A DNA stretch of 64,000 nucleotides from Syntrophobacter sp963666995. Lineage in GTDB: Bacteria; Desulfobacterota; Syntrophobacteria; Syntrophobacterales; Syntrophobacteraceae. This document shows, piece by piece, positions 45,193-53,389 of the stretch (its first letter is position 1; every line of letters starts with the position of its first letter). The position numbers were made by a program, and so were the translations under genes. Where the stretch lies: assembly GCA_963666995.1 (NCBI GenBank), contig OY762941.1, forward strand, positions 4,898,001-4,962,000, in the 5' to 3' direction. Under the pieces are notes generated by a model that worked only from the letters and a program-made list of their open reading frames with translations, searched no databases and was not told the origin of the DNA.

Positions 45193-45942
45193 ATGTCGGC
45201 AGGCGCAATGGCTCCTCGGACCTCTCCGCTGCTTTTCCTGGCAGGCTCCGTCCATTACGACCCCAAAGGATTCACCAGGTCGGCCGCCCTCCTTCGCTCG
45301 CACAAACCCGATGCCGTCCTCCTGGAACTCAGCCCCTTTGCCTGGATGTTTCGCAAACGCAACCAAAAATCCTATATGGCCGCACTCGAAGAGAATCTTT
45401 CGAAGGCTGCGCCCGCCTGTGGTATTTCGATGCGCGAAGCGCGAAGGCACGCCCACATCACCGCCATTCGCCGTCAGTTGACCTTTCCCTTCGAATACCG
45501 CGCAGCATCCGCGTACGCGAAAAGAGCCGGTATCAGGCTCTTCCTTGTGGATTATTCCGGATTCAGCCGCAAATGGATCGCTTCATGGCGCGAAATGATA
45601 TCGCAGGAAAACATCAGGGGCCTTCTTGCCGCTTCACCCATCCATCACTCTGCCGATCGCATCTACGACGCAGCCGCAACGTCCATTGCCGGCGACCTGC
45701 ATTCCTATCCCGGCATCGTCATCCCCGATGAAGAACGCGAGCTCTGGCAACAACGGGAATGCCACATGGCGAGGAAAATCTGCGCGATCCTTCGCGTCCA
45801 TCACCCTGCCAGGCCGCTCTACCTCGGCGGTTGGTGGCATCTTACCAAGGACAGCAAAATACGGACGTTAAGGGAGTTGTTGAACGTCGACCTATACCAT
45901 TGCCTCCTCCTCGATCGCGGCCCTCTCGATTCTTCAGCATGA
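45193..45942 (+). CDS. Unknown protein with TraB/PrgY-like features
   Basis: 249 residues. LLFLAGSVHYDP followed by RSHKPDAVLLELSPF recalls the GT-H and P-D-x-V-x-x-E-L elements at the start of TraB/PrgY/TIKI-fold proteins, and LYLGGWWHL near the C-terminus recalls their GxxH element. The rest (SYMAALEENLSKAAP, FPFEYRAASAYAKRAGIRLFLVDYS) also fits the layout, but the match is faint. No signal peptide or membrane helix is evident. ATG choice is uncertain (45193 or 45208). Confidence 0.65.
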   Translation: MSAGAMAPRTSPLLFLAGSVHYDPKGFTRSAALLRSHKPDAVLLELSPFAWMFRKRNQKSYMAALEENLSKAAPACGISMREARRHAHITAIRRQLTFPFEYRAASAYAKRAGIRLFLVDYSGFSRKWIASWREMISQENIRGLLAASPIHHSADRIYDAAATSIAGDLHSYPGIVIPDEERELWQQRECHMARKICAILRVHHPARPLYLGGWWHLTKDSKIRTLRELLNVDLYHCLLLDRGPLDSSA

Positions 45943-46024
45943 ACCGATTGATGATATCGACGGACTTCATTGCATTTCGCATGAAAAGGTGTTACATGTT
46001 CACGACAAATACGGCTTCAGATAT

Positions 46025-46306
46025 GGCCCTTGGTCGTGCTAGACGGGGAGTTAGCGGTGCCCTGCAGCCCGAAATCCGCTCAGCGGGGTTGAATTCCCTT
46101 TGAAGGGCTTGTGTCTCGCCGGCTGTTATCATTCCCGGTGCCGATTGGACACCTCGCAAAAGACGAATACGAACCCCGTCAGGTCCGGAAGGAAGCAGCG
46201 GTAAGTATCTCGGCTGTGTCGAGGTCTACTCTGGTCAGGTCCCTGGAAGTCGGGCAGTTTGGCGTTGACCGGTTCGACAAAGGGTGCACGGCCAAGGACT
46301 TTTTTT
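46025..46306 (+). ncRNA. ffs: SRP RNA, long bacterial form
   Basis: The universally conserved SRP domain IV loop is present (GTCAGGTCCGGAAGGAAGCA near 46178-46197, followed by GCGGTAAG). The 5' part has the AGACGGGGAGTTAGCGGTGC stretch of the large SRP RNA class. Ends were set by pairing: GGCCCTTGGTCGTGC at 46025 pairs with GCACGGCCAAGGAC at 46286-46299, followed by a T7 run that terminates transcription. Length about 280 nt matches the large class (with Alu domain) rather than the ~110-nt 4.5S type. A weak promoter TTGCAT-17-TACATG lies at 45970-45998. It works with Ffh in membrane protein targeting. Confidence 0.9.
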
Positions 46307-46380
46307 ACACTCGCGAATTTGCATTCTATACCCCCAACTGGTTTGAAACTCTCGCATGACCCGTCCGGAGGATAACTCCA

Positions 46381-46770
46381 ATGAAATGGTCGATAAGAAC
46401 AGCCTGCCTTGCGGGCTGCGTGCTCCTTTTGGGTTACATCAGCCTGCACGCTCAAACTCAGCCGGAGCCCGCCTCTTTTACCGATGTCCTTAAAATTTTC
46501 AACTCCCGCTGCATAAGCTGCCACGGCGGAACCAGGCCGCCTGAAGGCCTGCGCCTGGACACCTACAAGAACATCATGGCCGGCGGTAAGGACGGACCCG
46601 TCATCGTCCCCAAGGATCCCTCAAAGAGTGAACTCGTCAAGCGGGTAAAGGGTATCCATTCACCGCGAATGCCCAAGAACGGGCCGCCATGGCTTCAGGA
46701 TTCGGAAATTTCGCTCATTGAAAAGTGGATAGCCGGCGGGGCGAAGGATACGGCGAAGAGTGCCGATTAG
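46381..46770 (+). CDS. Small periplasmic monohaem cytochrome c-like protein
   Basis: 129 residues, GGAGGATAACTCCA before the ATG. Signal peptide MKWSIRTACLAGCVLLLGYISLHAQ. One haem site CISCHGG and the surrounding pattern (FNSRCISCHGGTRPPEGLRLDTY, then SELVKRVKG...PRMPKNGPPWLQDSEISLIEKWIAGGA) of the cytochrome-C domain found in planctomycete-type and other bacterial proteins; Met in PRMPKNG is the likely sixth ligand. Electron partner unknown. Single gene between ffs and the acetyltransferase. Confidence 0.88.
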   Translation: MKWSIRTACLAGCVLLLGYISLHAQTQPEPASFTDVLKIFNSRCISCHGGTRPPEGLRLDTYKNIMAGGKDGPVIVPKDPSKSELVKRVKGIHSPRMPKNGPPWLQDSEISLIEKWIAGGAKDTAKSAD

Positions 46771-46855
46771 CGGTGTCCATCCGGAAGCCCGCCAATCCAA
46801 CGGCCCGCCCCGGTGACTTCAAAAGAATGTCGTGAGGAAAGACCCGGAGACAACC

Positions 46856-47413
46856 ATGGGTATGACCATCCGGGTGGAGCTGCAAGACATGAAAAATGAC
46901 GACGCCCCTTTCTCCGCTGCTTCAAACGTCCTTTCCACCTGTACGTTACAGCCTTTGCAGGAGAGCAAAGTACTGCCGATAGCAAGACTCCTCATTTCCT
47001 CAGAACCATGGCTCACTCTCAACTCTTCCGTCGAGGGCATCAAACGGTACCTGCTCCGTTCCGATCCTGCTCTGTGGCGATTTGCCGTATATGTCGGAAT
47101 CGATCTTGCCGGCGTGGTATGCCTGCGCTACCCATGGCTTTTCGGCCCGTATCTCGAACTCATCGCCCTCGGGCTCCCCTACAGGCGCGGCGGAATCGGC
47201 CGCGATATCATCGGCTGGATGGAGAAGGAAGCGGCTCCCGTTTCATCCAACATCTGGACGTCGGTGTCTTCTTTCAACGGTCCTGCGCGGACGTTCTACC
47301 TGAACCTCGGATTCGAAGAAATCGCCCCTCTGAGAAACCTCATCAGGGAAGGCCTGTCGGAAATCCTGCTTCGGAAAACCCTGACGCCCGAGGGCGGGAG
47401 TAATCCGAAATAG
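46856..47413 (+). CDS. GNAT-family N-acetyltransferase
   Basis: 185 residues from ATG 46856 (GGAGACAACC upstream). The acetyl-CoA loop is LPYRRGGIGRDIIGWMEKEA and the C-terminal strand-helix SSFNGPARTFYLNLGFEEI fits GNAT motif B. The N-terminal half (LQESKVLPIARLLISSEPW, FAVYVGIDLAGVVCL) is in accord. Substrate unknown. A perfect dyad follows its stop directly. Confidence 0.82.
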   Translation: MGMTIRVELQDMKNDDAPFSAASNVLSTCTLQPLQESKVLPIARLLISSEPWLTLNSSVEGIKRYLLRSDPALWRFAVYVGIDLAGVVCLRYPWLFGPYLELIALGLPYRRGGIGRDIIGWMEKEAAPVSSNIWTSVSSFNGPARTFYLNLGFEEIAPLRNLIREGLSEILLRKTLTPEGGSNPK

Positions 47414-47442
47414 ACCGGATCGGTCCCAGGGACCGATCCGGT
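47414..47442. terminator. Perfect dyad abutting the acetyltransferase stop
   Basis: ACCGGATCGGTCCC at 47414-47427 is exactly inverted at 47429-47442. As RNA this gives a very stable stem with a tiny loop. No T-run follows, so it may stabilise the 3' end or attenuate transcription into the downstream gene rather than end it. Confidence 0.4.
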
Positions 47443-47491
47443 ATGGACCCCGATCGACCATAACCCGCCGTGTGAGAAGGAGCGCACCTCC

Positions 47492-48193
47492 ATGCGACTG
47501 CATTATTTACAGCACGTGCCGTTTGAAGGACCCGCCAACATCGAGGCATGGTCCGGCAAACAGGGATTCACGATTTCCGGGACAAAGCTCTTTGAACGTG
47601 AAGCCCTTCCCACTATTGGAGCATTCGATTGGCTCGTGGTGATGGGTGGCCCCATGAACATCTATGAGGAGGCTGACTATCCCTGGCTGGTACCCGAGAA
47701 GAGGCTCATTGCCGAAGCCATAGCGGCGAACAAGGTCGTGATCGGGGTCTGTCTTGGAGCGCAGCTCGTCTCGGACGTTCTGAAGGGCAAGGTGCACCGG
47801 AACCCGCAAAAGGAGATCGGATGGTTCCCGGTTTCGCTCACATCGGAGGCGAAAGAATCTCCGGTTTTCAGTGGGTTTCCCGATCGATTCATGGCCTTTC
47901 ACTGGCACGGAGACACGTTCCATCTACCGGAAGGGGCCGTGAGAACAGCCTTCAGTGAAGCGTGCGCGGTTCAGGCTTTTAGCTACAATCAAGGCCGTGT
48001 CATCGGTCTCCAGTTTCACCTCGAATCGTCCCGGGAAAGCATTCGCCTGCTGCTTGACAACTGCCGGGAAGAATTGGTTGAGGGGGATTTCATCCAGACT
48101 GAGGCCGAAATCCTTGCAGGAGAACCCCATCTCCCGGAGATAAACGGAACCATGTCGGCCTTGCTGAACGCGCTAAAAAAGACCTTTTCCTGA
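47492..48193 (+). CDS. Class I glutamine amidotransferase-like protein
   Basis: 233 residues, AGAAGGAG upstream of ATG 47492. Nucleophile Cys in IGVCLGAQLVSDVL, catalytic His and Glu in IGLQFHLESSRES, oxyanion segment VVMGGPMNIYEE. This matches the stand-alone GMP-synthase-like GATase group whose acceptor substrate is often unknown. No synthetase partner is next to it. Confidence 0.88.
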   Translation: MRLHYLQHVPFEGPANIEAWSGKQGFTISGTKLFEREALPTIGAFDWLVVMGGPMNIYEEADYPWLVPEKRLIAEAIAANKVVIGVCLGAQLVSDVLKGKVHRNPQKEIGWFPVSLTSEAKESPVFSGFPDRFMAFHWHGDTFHLPEGAVRTAFSEACAVQAFSYNQGRVIGLQFHLESSRESIRLLLDNCREELVEGDFIQTEAEILAGEPHLPEINGTMSALLNALKKTFS

Positions 48194-48771
48194 AAACGCC
48201 CGAAAATTCGACTGGTGGAAGTTCGTCACTCAACTCATCTTCCAATTGTTGGCAAACATACTGAAATCGTGGCCCCACTCTGAGCCGTGAATCGCTCACA
48301 GCAAGCAGTGCACACAAGCATAAACGGGGTGCGACGGCCTGTTGTAAAATTGTTCCGATTCCGGATTACAACAAGCCGTGCTCAGCAACGCTCTGGCCAG
48401 CCAAATGTATGGGGCTTTCACCCCAATGCCCCACCACCATCTCAAGCTGTATAATGGCATAACAGAAGAGAAAAATTATGCTGCATTCCCACTAATTATT
48501 TGACAGAAACAGGAACAATTCAGCCAAATAAGGAGAGTCGGCATAAGAGCACAGAGACTCCTCCGGTCTCATCTCAAGCAACTCGACTGCTTCCCTTTTC
48601 ACCACTTTTCTTCTCAGTGTGTTACATGAATTATTCCGGTTGACAAAACAAGTATGTTACCGTCATTTGGATTCAATGAATTGACAGATTACCGCAAAAT
48701 AGAGGACAAAATATGCTGGATAACCTGTGTTAGACTCGAAGAATCTGATCAGAAAAGGAGATACAAAAACC
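48194..48771. other. AT-richer intergenic region before the TerY-P triad
   Basis: 578 bp without a credible gene. It holds the dyad at 48335-48378 and two TTGACA boxes (around 48640 and 48681) without a convincing -10 at proper spacing. Base composition drops compared with the flanking housekeeping genes. Confidence 0.4.
48335..48378. other. Imperfect dyad at the left border of the accessory region
   Basis: CGGCCTGTTGTAA / TTACAACAAGCCG, 12 of 13 pairs, 18-nt loop, 140 bp after the amidotransferase. Possible terminator, mobile-element end or insertion scar. The arms do not fit the integron attC consensus. Confidence 0.3.
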
Positions 48772-49449
48772 ATGTCGCAGTTGGAACAAGTACCCTTTGC
48801 AGGAGTTGAGTTTGCGGATAATCCCGAGCCTAGGTGTCCTTGCGTATTGCTGCTCGACACGTCTGGCTCGATGAGCGGCATGAAGATCCGTGAACTCAAT
48901 AGCGGACTCCAGACCTTTGCGGAAGAACTACTATCAGACACGATGGCAGTGAAGCGGGTCGAGGTTGGGATTGTGACCTTTGGGCCAGTACAAACGCTCC
49001 AACAGTTTGTCACCGCGGATGCATTTCAGCCTCCGACGCTCGTCGCATCGGGAGACACACCAATGGGAGCCGCAATCCTAACTGCCGTCAATCTCGTGTC
49101 AGAGAGGAAAGCGGCATACAAGGCGAGCGGCATCGGATACTACCGACCATGGTTGCTCCTGATCACGGATGGTTCACCAACAGATGATGTTACCGCCGCT
49201 GCGGCAACGATCCGCGAAGGAGAGACTTCTAAATCTCTTATGTTTTTCGCTGTTGGCGTAGAAGGGGCAGACATGAATCGTTTGGCGCAGATCTCGATCC
49301 GCCAGCCGCTCAAGCTCCGAGGTCTCTCTTTCAAGGAGCTATTTGTCTGGTTATCGAACTCGCTTGGTAGTGTTTCGCGCTCGAATCCCAAAGAGGCAGT
49401 CCCTCTCACTAATCCAACAGCGCCAAATGGCTGGGCTGTTGCTGATTGA
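48772..49449 (+). CDS. TerY-like von Willebrand A domain protein
   Basis: 225 residues from ATG 48772 (AAGGAG 11 bases upstream). It is one vWA domain with an intact metal-ion-dependent adhesion site: D29-x-S-x-S in LLDTSGSMSG, Thr in ASGDTPMGAAI and Asp in LLITDGSPTDD. First gene of the triad vWA / PP2C / kinase described as the TerY-P system in the tellurite-resistance (Ter) network. It probably recruits or presents a target in a metal-dependent way. The next gene begins 7 bp after its stop. Confidence 0.88.
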   Translation: MSQLEQVPFAGVEFADNPEPRCPCVLLLDTSGSMSGMKIRELNSGLQTFAEELLSDTMAVKRVEVGIVTFGPVQTLQQFVTADAFQPPTLVASGDTPMGAAILTAVNLVSERKAAYKASGIGYYRPWLLLITDGSPTDDVTAAAATIREGETSKSLMFFAVGVEGADMNRLAQISIRQPLKLRGLSFKELFVWLSNSLGSVSRSNPKEAVPLTNPTAPNGWAVAD

Positions 49450-49456
49450 GATTCAT

Positions 49457-50221
49457 ATGTGGCGGTTTGCGGCAGCTCAATCGACAGGAATGTCCCATCT
49501 TAAGGTTGGCCTACCCTGTCAAGATCGGTTTGCGTGCGTGGCTTTGCCGGATGGCACCTTTGTAGCCGCTCTTTCTGACGGGGCTGGATCGGCTGCTATG
49601 GCGGAATGTGGATCTCGGGTGGTGGTCGAAACAGTCATTCAAAATCTCTCCAAGGCTATCAAACTGGGACAGTCAGATTTTACAGCGATGCTTAGAGATG
49701 CCGCGACCGAAGCCCGCGATGTTGTGTTATCAGAGGCCCAAAATGCCGGCGTAGAGTCCCGAGAGTTCGCATCGACCTTACTGGCTACGGTTGTAGGGCC
49801 ATTTGGGGGAGGCGCGCTTCAGATCGGTGATGGTGTTATCGTTGTGAGTGATAGTGATGATGGTGAGGGATGGAGCTGGGTCTTCTGGCCGCAACGAGGC
49901 GAATTTGTTAATACGACGCGCTTCCTGACCGATGAAGACGCTCTGGCGTGTCTTGAAGTGGAGCCCTTCGCAGGCAAGGTCATTGATATCGCGCTCATGA
50001 GCGACGGTCTTGAGCCACTCGCACTTCATTATGCCAGCAAATCTGTTTATGCTCCGTTCTTCCGTGCGATGTTTCCTCCACTCTCGGAAGCGCACGGAAA
50101 TATGGAGGTCAGGCAGCTTTCCCAAGCAGTAGAAAGCTTTCTCTCGTCTGAACGGGTTGCTGCTCGCACTGATGATGACGTGTCGCTAATCCTAGCAACG
50201 CGTCGACAACAAGTACTGTAA
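49457..50221 (+). CDS. PP2C-like serine/threonine phosphatase of the triad
   Basis: 254 residues from ATG 49457 (TGAGATTC upstream); the frame overlaps the vWA gene if read from 49343. Metal-binding Asp in ALSDGAGSAAMAECGS, a second in QIGDGVIVVSDSDDGEGW, a third in IALMSDGLEPLALHY and a last in RTDDDVSLILA fit the PP2C catalytic centre. It would reverse phosphorylation by the kinase encoded next. Distance to the kinase is 5 bp. Confidence 0.88.
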   Translation: MWRFAAAQSTGMSHLKVGLPCQDRFACVALPDGTFVAALSDGAGSAAMAECGSRVVVETVIQNLSKAIKLGQSDFTAMLRDAATEARDVVLSEAQNAGVESREFASTLLATVVGPFGGGALQIGDGVIVVSDSDDGEGWSWVFWPQRGEFVNTTRFLTDEDALACLEVEPFAGKVIDIALMSDGLEPLALHYASKSVYAPFFRAMFPPLSEAHGNMEVRQLSQAVESFLSSERVAARTDDDVSLILATRRQQVL

Positions 50222-50226
50222 ACGTG

Positions 50227-52152
50227 ATGCAATTTCTCCTACTTCGCACCCGGAACAATATTCGGCTTGGACAGGAATTGGGCCGTGGTGGTGAAGGTGC
50301 GGTTTTTTCGATCGAAGGGCTCAAGAATCAGGTTGCTAAGGTCTATTCGAGGCCAGCCGATTATCGGAAGGTTCAGAAACTTCTTCGGATGGCTGAGGCA
50401 GCAAACCCGTCGCTTCTGAAGGTCGCCGCTTGGCCCGTTGATCTCCTCATCGATAGTAGGGAAGCCGTGCATGGCTTCGTGATGCCGCGGGTAGTGGCGC
50501 ATCGGGATATTCATGAGCTTTACAGCCCAAAGAGCCGATCAGAGAGATTTCCTGATACAGATTTCCGGTTTCTGGTACATGTCGGCGCGAACATTGCTCG
50601 TGCCTTCGCCCTCGTCCACGGGCAAGGACATGTCTTGGGCGATGTTAACCACGGCAACCTGCTCGTTGGACGAGACGGGACCGTGATATTGATCGACTGT
50701 GACTCTTTCCAGATTGTAAATGGTTCAAGTGTCTTTACCTGCGACGTTGGTGTTCCACTCTTTACAGCACCAGAGCTTCATGGACATCCGTTTCGCGGGC
50801 TTGTTCGGACCGCCAATCATGATCTATTCGGACTCGCTGTTCTGCTTTTTCACCTTCTTTACATGGGACGCCATCCGTTTGCTGGTCGCTATTCTGGATC
50901 TGGCGATATGCCTATCGAGCGAGCAGTTGCTGAGCACCGGTTTGCCTACGGGCCGGATCGGATGGTGAACGGCATGGAACGGCCCCCTGGCACACTCCCT
51001 TTGGAAACGATGGGTGCCACAATTGCCCAGCTATTCATCGGAGCCTTAGGGCGAGATGGAAGCAATGGGGGACGACCTGAAGCCAAATCTTGGATCGAGG
51101 CGCTCGAATGGTTAGAATCTCAACTTCTGATTTGTTCCAAAGCCAGTTGGCATCACTATCCGAGACACTTGGTCACTTGTCCTTGGTGCACCGTTGAAGC
51201 ACAGACAGGCGTACGGTTGTTCGGACATCGTATCGAGTGGACCCACACGCCAGATGCAATTGATCTAGTGGCACTTTGGCAAGCGATCTCTGCAGTGCCA
51301 GACCCCGGGATTGACCCGACACTGCCATCTGAGCGGCCGTGGCTCCTTCCGCGTAACGTTAAGGTGCCAAGTGGCCATCTGAAGTCCATCCGCAAGACGC
51401 TTAGCCTCGGACTTGTGTGCGCCGGGCTGGCAGCATGCAGTGCTTTTGGGAAGGACGGCGGGCTAATGACCGCGTTGATCTTATACGGACTTGGATTTGC
51501 GATATGGCCTAGAGTCTCGGTCGAAAAGCGGACTGCGGTAGAGCGCGCATATTCGACTGCCAAGACAGAATGGGAAGCCGCATTGGCCCGGTGGAATCGC
51601 GAGGCGACCAGGACCAACTTTGCTGCGAAGGCAAATAGTTTGGAGAAGGCGCGGGCAGAACTGGGGGATTTACCGAACGAGCGCCGCCGGCGACTGGCCA
51701 AGCTGGAGACCGAGCGACAAGTGCACCAGCTCCAATGCTATCTTGACCGATTCCGAATTGACCGAGCTCAAATCCATGGGATCGGCGGAGGCCGGACCTC
51801 CATGCTAGCCTCATATGGCATAGAAACAGCCGCGGATATCGACAGGGCGATCATAATACAGATTCCTGGCTTCGGCGAAACGCTAACGTCCGAGTTGGTT
51901 CAATGGCGGTACAGCCACCAAAGGAACTTCCGTTTCAATCCAGCCGAACCAGTAGAACGGAGCAAAATCGCTGCTATGGATCGAGACCTGGAAGCTCAAA
52001 GGCAACGATTGCTCTCAGTATTGAGTCACGGGCCTGATTTACTACGCCGCCTTAGCCAGGAAATTACGGCTGCTCGGCCACGCCTGATGCCAACACTTGA
52101 GGATGCCTGGATATCTTACAAAACCGCTGAAGCCCAGCTCAAAGCACTTTGA
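50227..52152 (+). CDS. Ser/Thr protein kinase with C-terminal helix-hairpin-helix
   Basis: 641 residues (ATG 50227; a GTG lies one codon before). Kinase domain residues about 10-300: glycine loop LGRGGEGAVF, Lys in VAKVY, catalytic loop GDVNHGNLLV (Asp kept, HRD replaced by LGD) and DCD in place of DFG (LIDCDSFQI), the layout typical of this kinase group. A CPWC pair (residues about 315-320) suggests a metal site. Two helices near 395-430 (LGLVCAGLAACSAFG, ALILYGLGFAIW) are followed by a coiled coil (about 445-510) and two helix-hairpin-helix elements (HGIGGGRTSMLASYGIETAADI, IPGFGETLTSELVQW) that usually bind DNA. It ends the TerY-P triad. Confidence 0.9.
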   Translation: MQFLLLRTRNNIRLGQELGRGGEGAVFSIEGLKNQVAKVYSRPADYRKVQKLLRMAEAANPSLLKVAAWPVDLLIDSREAVHGFVMPRVVAHRDIHELYSPKSRSERFPDTDFRFLVHVGANIARAFALVHGQGHVLGDVNHGNLLVGRDGTVILIDCDSFQIVNGSSVFTCDVGVPLFTAPELHGHPFRGLVRTANHDLFGLAVLLFHLLYMGRHPFAGRYSGSGDMPIERAVAEHRFAYGPDRMVNGMERPPGTLPLETMGATIAQLFIGALGRDGSNGGRPEAKSWIEALEWLESQLLICSKASWHHYPRHLVTCPWCTVEAQTGVRLFGHRIEWTHTPDAIDLVALWQAISAVPDPGIDPTLPSERPWLLPRNVKVPSGHLKSIRKTLSLGLVCAGLAACSAFGKDGGLMTALILYGLGFAIWPRVSVEKRTAVERAYSTAKTEWEAALARWNREATRTNFAAKANSLEKARAELGDLPNERRRRLAKLETERQVHQLQCYLDRFRIDRAQIHGIGGGRTSMLASYGIETAADIDRAIIIQIPGFGETLTSELVQWRYSHQRNFRFNPAEPVERSKIAAMDRDLEAQRQRLLSVLSHGPDLLRRLSQEITAARPRLMPTLEDAWISYKTAEAQLKAL

Positions 52153-52464
52153 CGGATAAAAGAATCAAATCCCGAGGTTGACTGTCTAACCCCCGTTCCA
52201 GCGGATGGCGATGTCGTGGCTTATATAAGGCCTACAGCCCTCCTCCGCTGAATCGGCAGTTAGATGGCCACAACCAATTGGTGGATCGGCAGAAAGAAGG
52301 CGCTCAAGATAAATCAAGCAGATAACCGAACTCCTATTTGAGCAGGCTGAGGCGCTATGGGATGACGTTGTGAACTCCAATCTTAAATGTCGCTTCCTCA
52401 TGGCAGTGCTTGCGCACCCCACTTGACGCATCCGGGGGGCTGCGTCAAACTTATCGAGGATTCC
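52153..52464. other. Gap between the triad and the DUF362 gene
   Basis: 312 bp. On the plus strand one frame reads IKQITELLFEQAEALWDDVV and on to a stop at 52425, which has coding-like character but no start or recognisable family; possibly the end of a deleted gene. A CTTATATAAG palindrome lies near 52220. Nothing else is supported. Confidence 0.3.
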
Positions 52465-53385
52465 ATGGACCGTCGTGATTTCTTGAAGAAGATCATTGAG
52501 GGCAGTATCGTAGCCGCATCCACAGTGGCTTTCGGAGACTATGCGAATCTGCCGGCCGCACCCCCGATTTCTCCCGCGGCATACGATCTCGTCGCCGTGA
52601 AGGGAGGCGAGCCGGAGGTGATGTTCGACAAGGCCATCCCATCGCTCGGCGGGATGGAGAAGTTCGTGCCCAGAGGCAGCAAGGTTCTGGTGAAGCCGAA
52701 CATCGGCTGGGACGTGACACCGGAGCGCGCGGGCAATACACACCCGAAACTCGTGGCGCGCATTATCGAGCATTGTCTGAACGCGGGAGCGAAAGAAGTC
52801 TCCGTGTTCGATCATACCTGCGATAATTGGGTACAATGCTACAAGAACAGCGGGATCGAGAGAGCGGTGAAGGACGCCGGCGGGAAAATTGTCTCCGGCG
52901 ACAGCGAAGGATACTACCAGAAGGTTGCCGTGCCGGAGGGGAAGCGGCTTACCGAGGCCAAGGTTCACGAACTCCTTCTGGGTGCGGATGTGTTCATCAA
53001 CGTCCCGATTTTAAAGCATCACAGTTCTTCGATGGTCACAATCGGCATGAAGAACCTTATGGGCGTGGTGTGGGATCGCGAGTACTGGCACCGGAATGAT
53101 CTTCATCAGTGCATCGCGGATTTCGCATCGTATCGCAAGCCCGCGCTCACCGTCGTGGATGCCTACAATGTGATGAAGCAGAACGGCCCGCGCGGGGTGT
53201 CCGCCGGCGATGTCGTTCCGATGAAATCGCAGATCGTCTCAACGGACTTCGTGGCCGCCGACGCCGCGGCGGCGAAGCTTTTTGGCGCCGAGCCGGGCGA
53301 CATTCGCCACATTCAACTCGCAGCACAGATGAATCTCGGCCGGATCGATCTTGACGCCCTGTCGATCAACCGGATCAAGCTGTGA
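52465..53385 (+). CDS. Tat-exported DUF362 protein
   Basis: 306 residues from ATG 52465 (GAGG upstream). MDRRDFLKKIIEGSIVAASTVAFG is a twin-arginine-like leader with RRDFLK. The body is DUF362: VLVKPNIGWDVTPERAGNTHPKLVARIIEHCLNAGAKEVSVFD, FINVPILKHHSSSMVTIGMKNLMGVVWDRE and DAYNVMKQNGPRGVSAGDVV. Function of the family is unknown; members often sit beside ferredoxins. The next gene, a membrane ferredoxin, starts 5 bp after its stop, so the two probably act together at the membrane. Confidence 0.88.
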   Translation: MDRRDFLKKIIEGSIVAASTVAFGDYANLPAAPPISPAAYDLVAVKGGEPEVMFDKAIPSLGGMEKFVPRGSKVLVKPNIGWDVTPERAGNTHPKLVARIIEHCLNAGAKEVSVFDHTCDNWVQCYKNSGIERAVKDAGGKIVSGDSEGYYQKVAVPEGKRLTEAKVHELLLGADVFINVPILKHHSSSMVTIGMKNLMGVVWDREYWHRNDLHQCIADFASYRKPALTVVDAYNVMKQNGPRGVSAGDVVPMKSQIVSTDFVAADAAAAKLFGAEPGDIRHIQLAAQMNLGRIDLDALSINRIKL

Positions 53386-53389
53386 CACC

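Noticed and set aside
46111..46359. 82-codon open frame on the plus strand
   Set aside because: It lies over the SRP RNA and starts inside its conserved structure.
48335..48378. Integron attC site
   Set aside because: The arms do not match the RYYYAAC/GTTRRRY core, and no integrase or cassette array is present.
48640..48710. Promoter of the TerY-P triad from TTGACA boxes at about 48640 and 48681
   Set aside because: No convincing -10 hexamer 16-18 bp downstream of either box.
52186..52968. 260-codon open frame on the minus strand
   Set aside because: Two thirds of it is antisense to the clear DUF362 coding region and its product has no recognisable motif.
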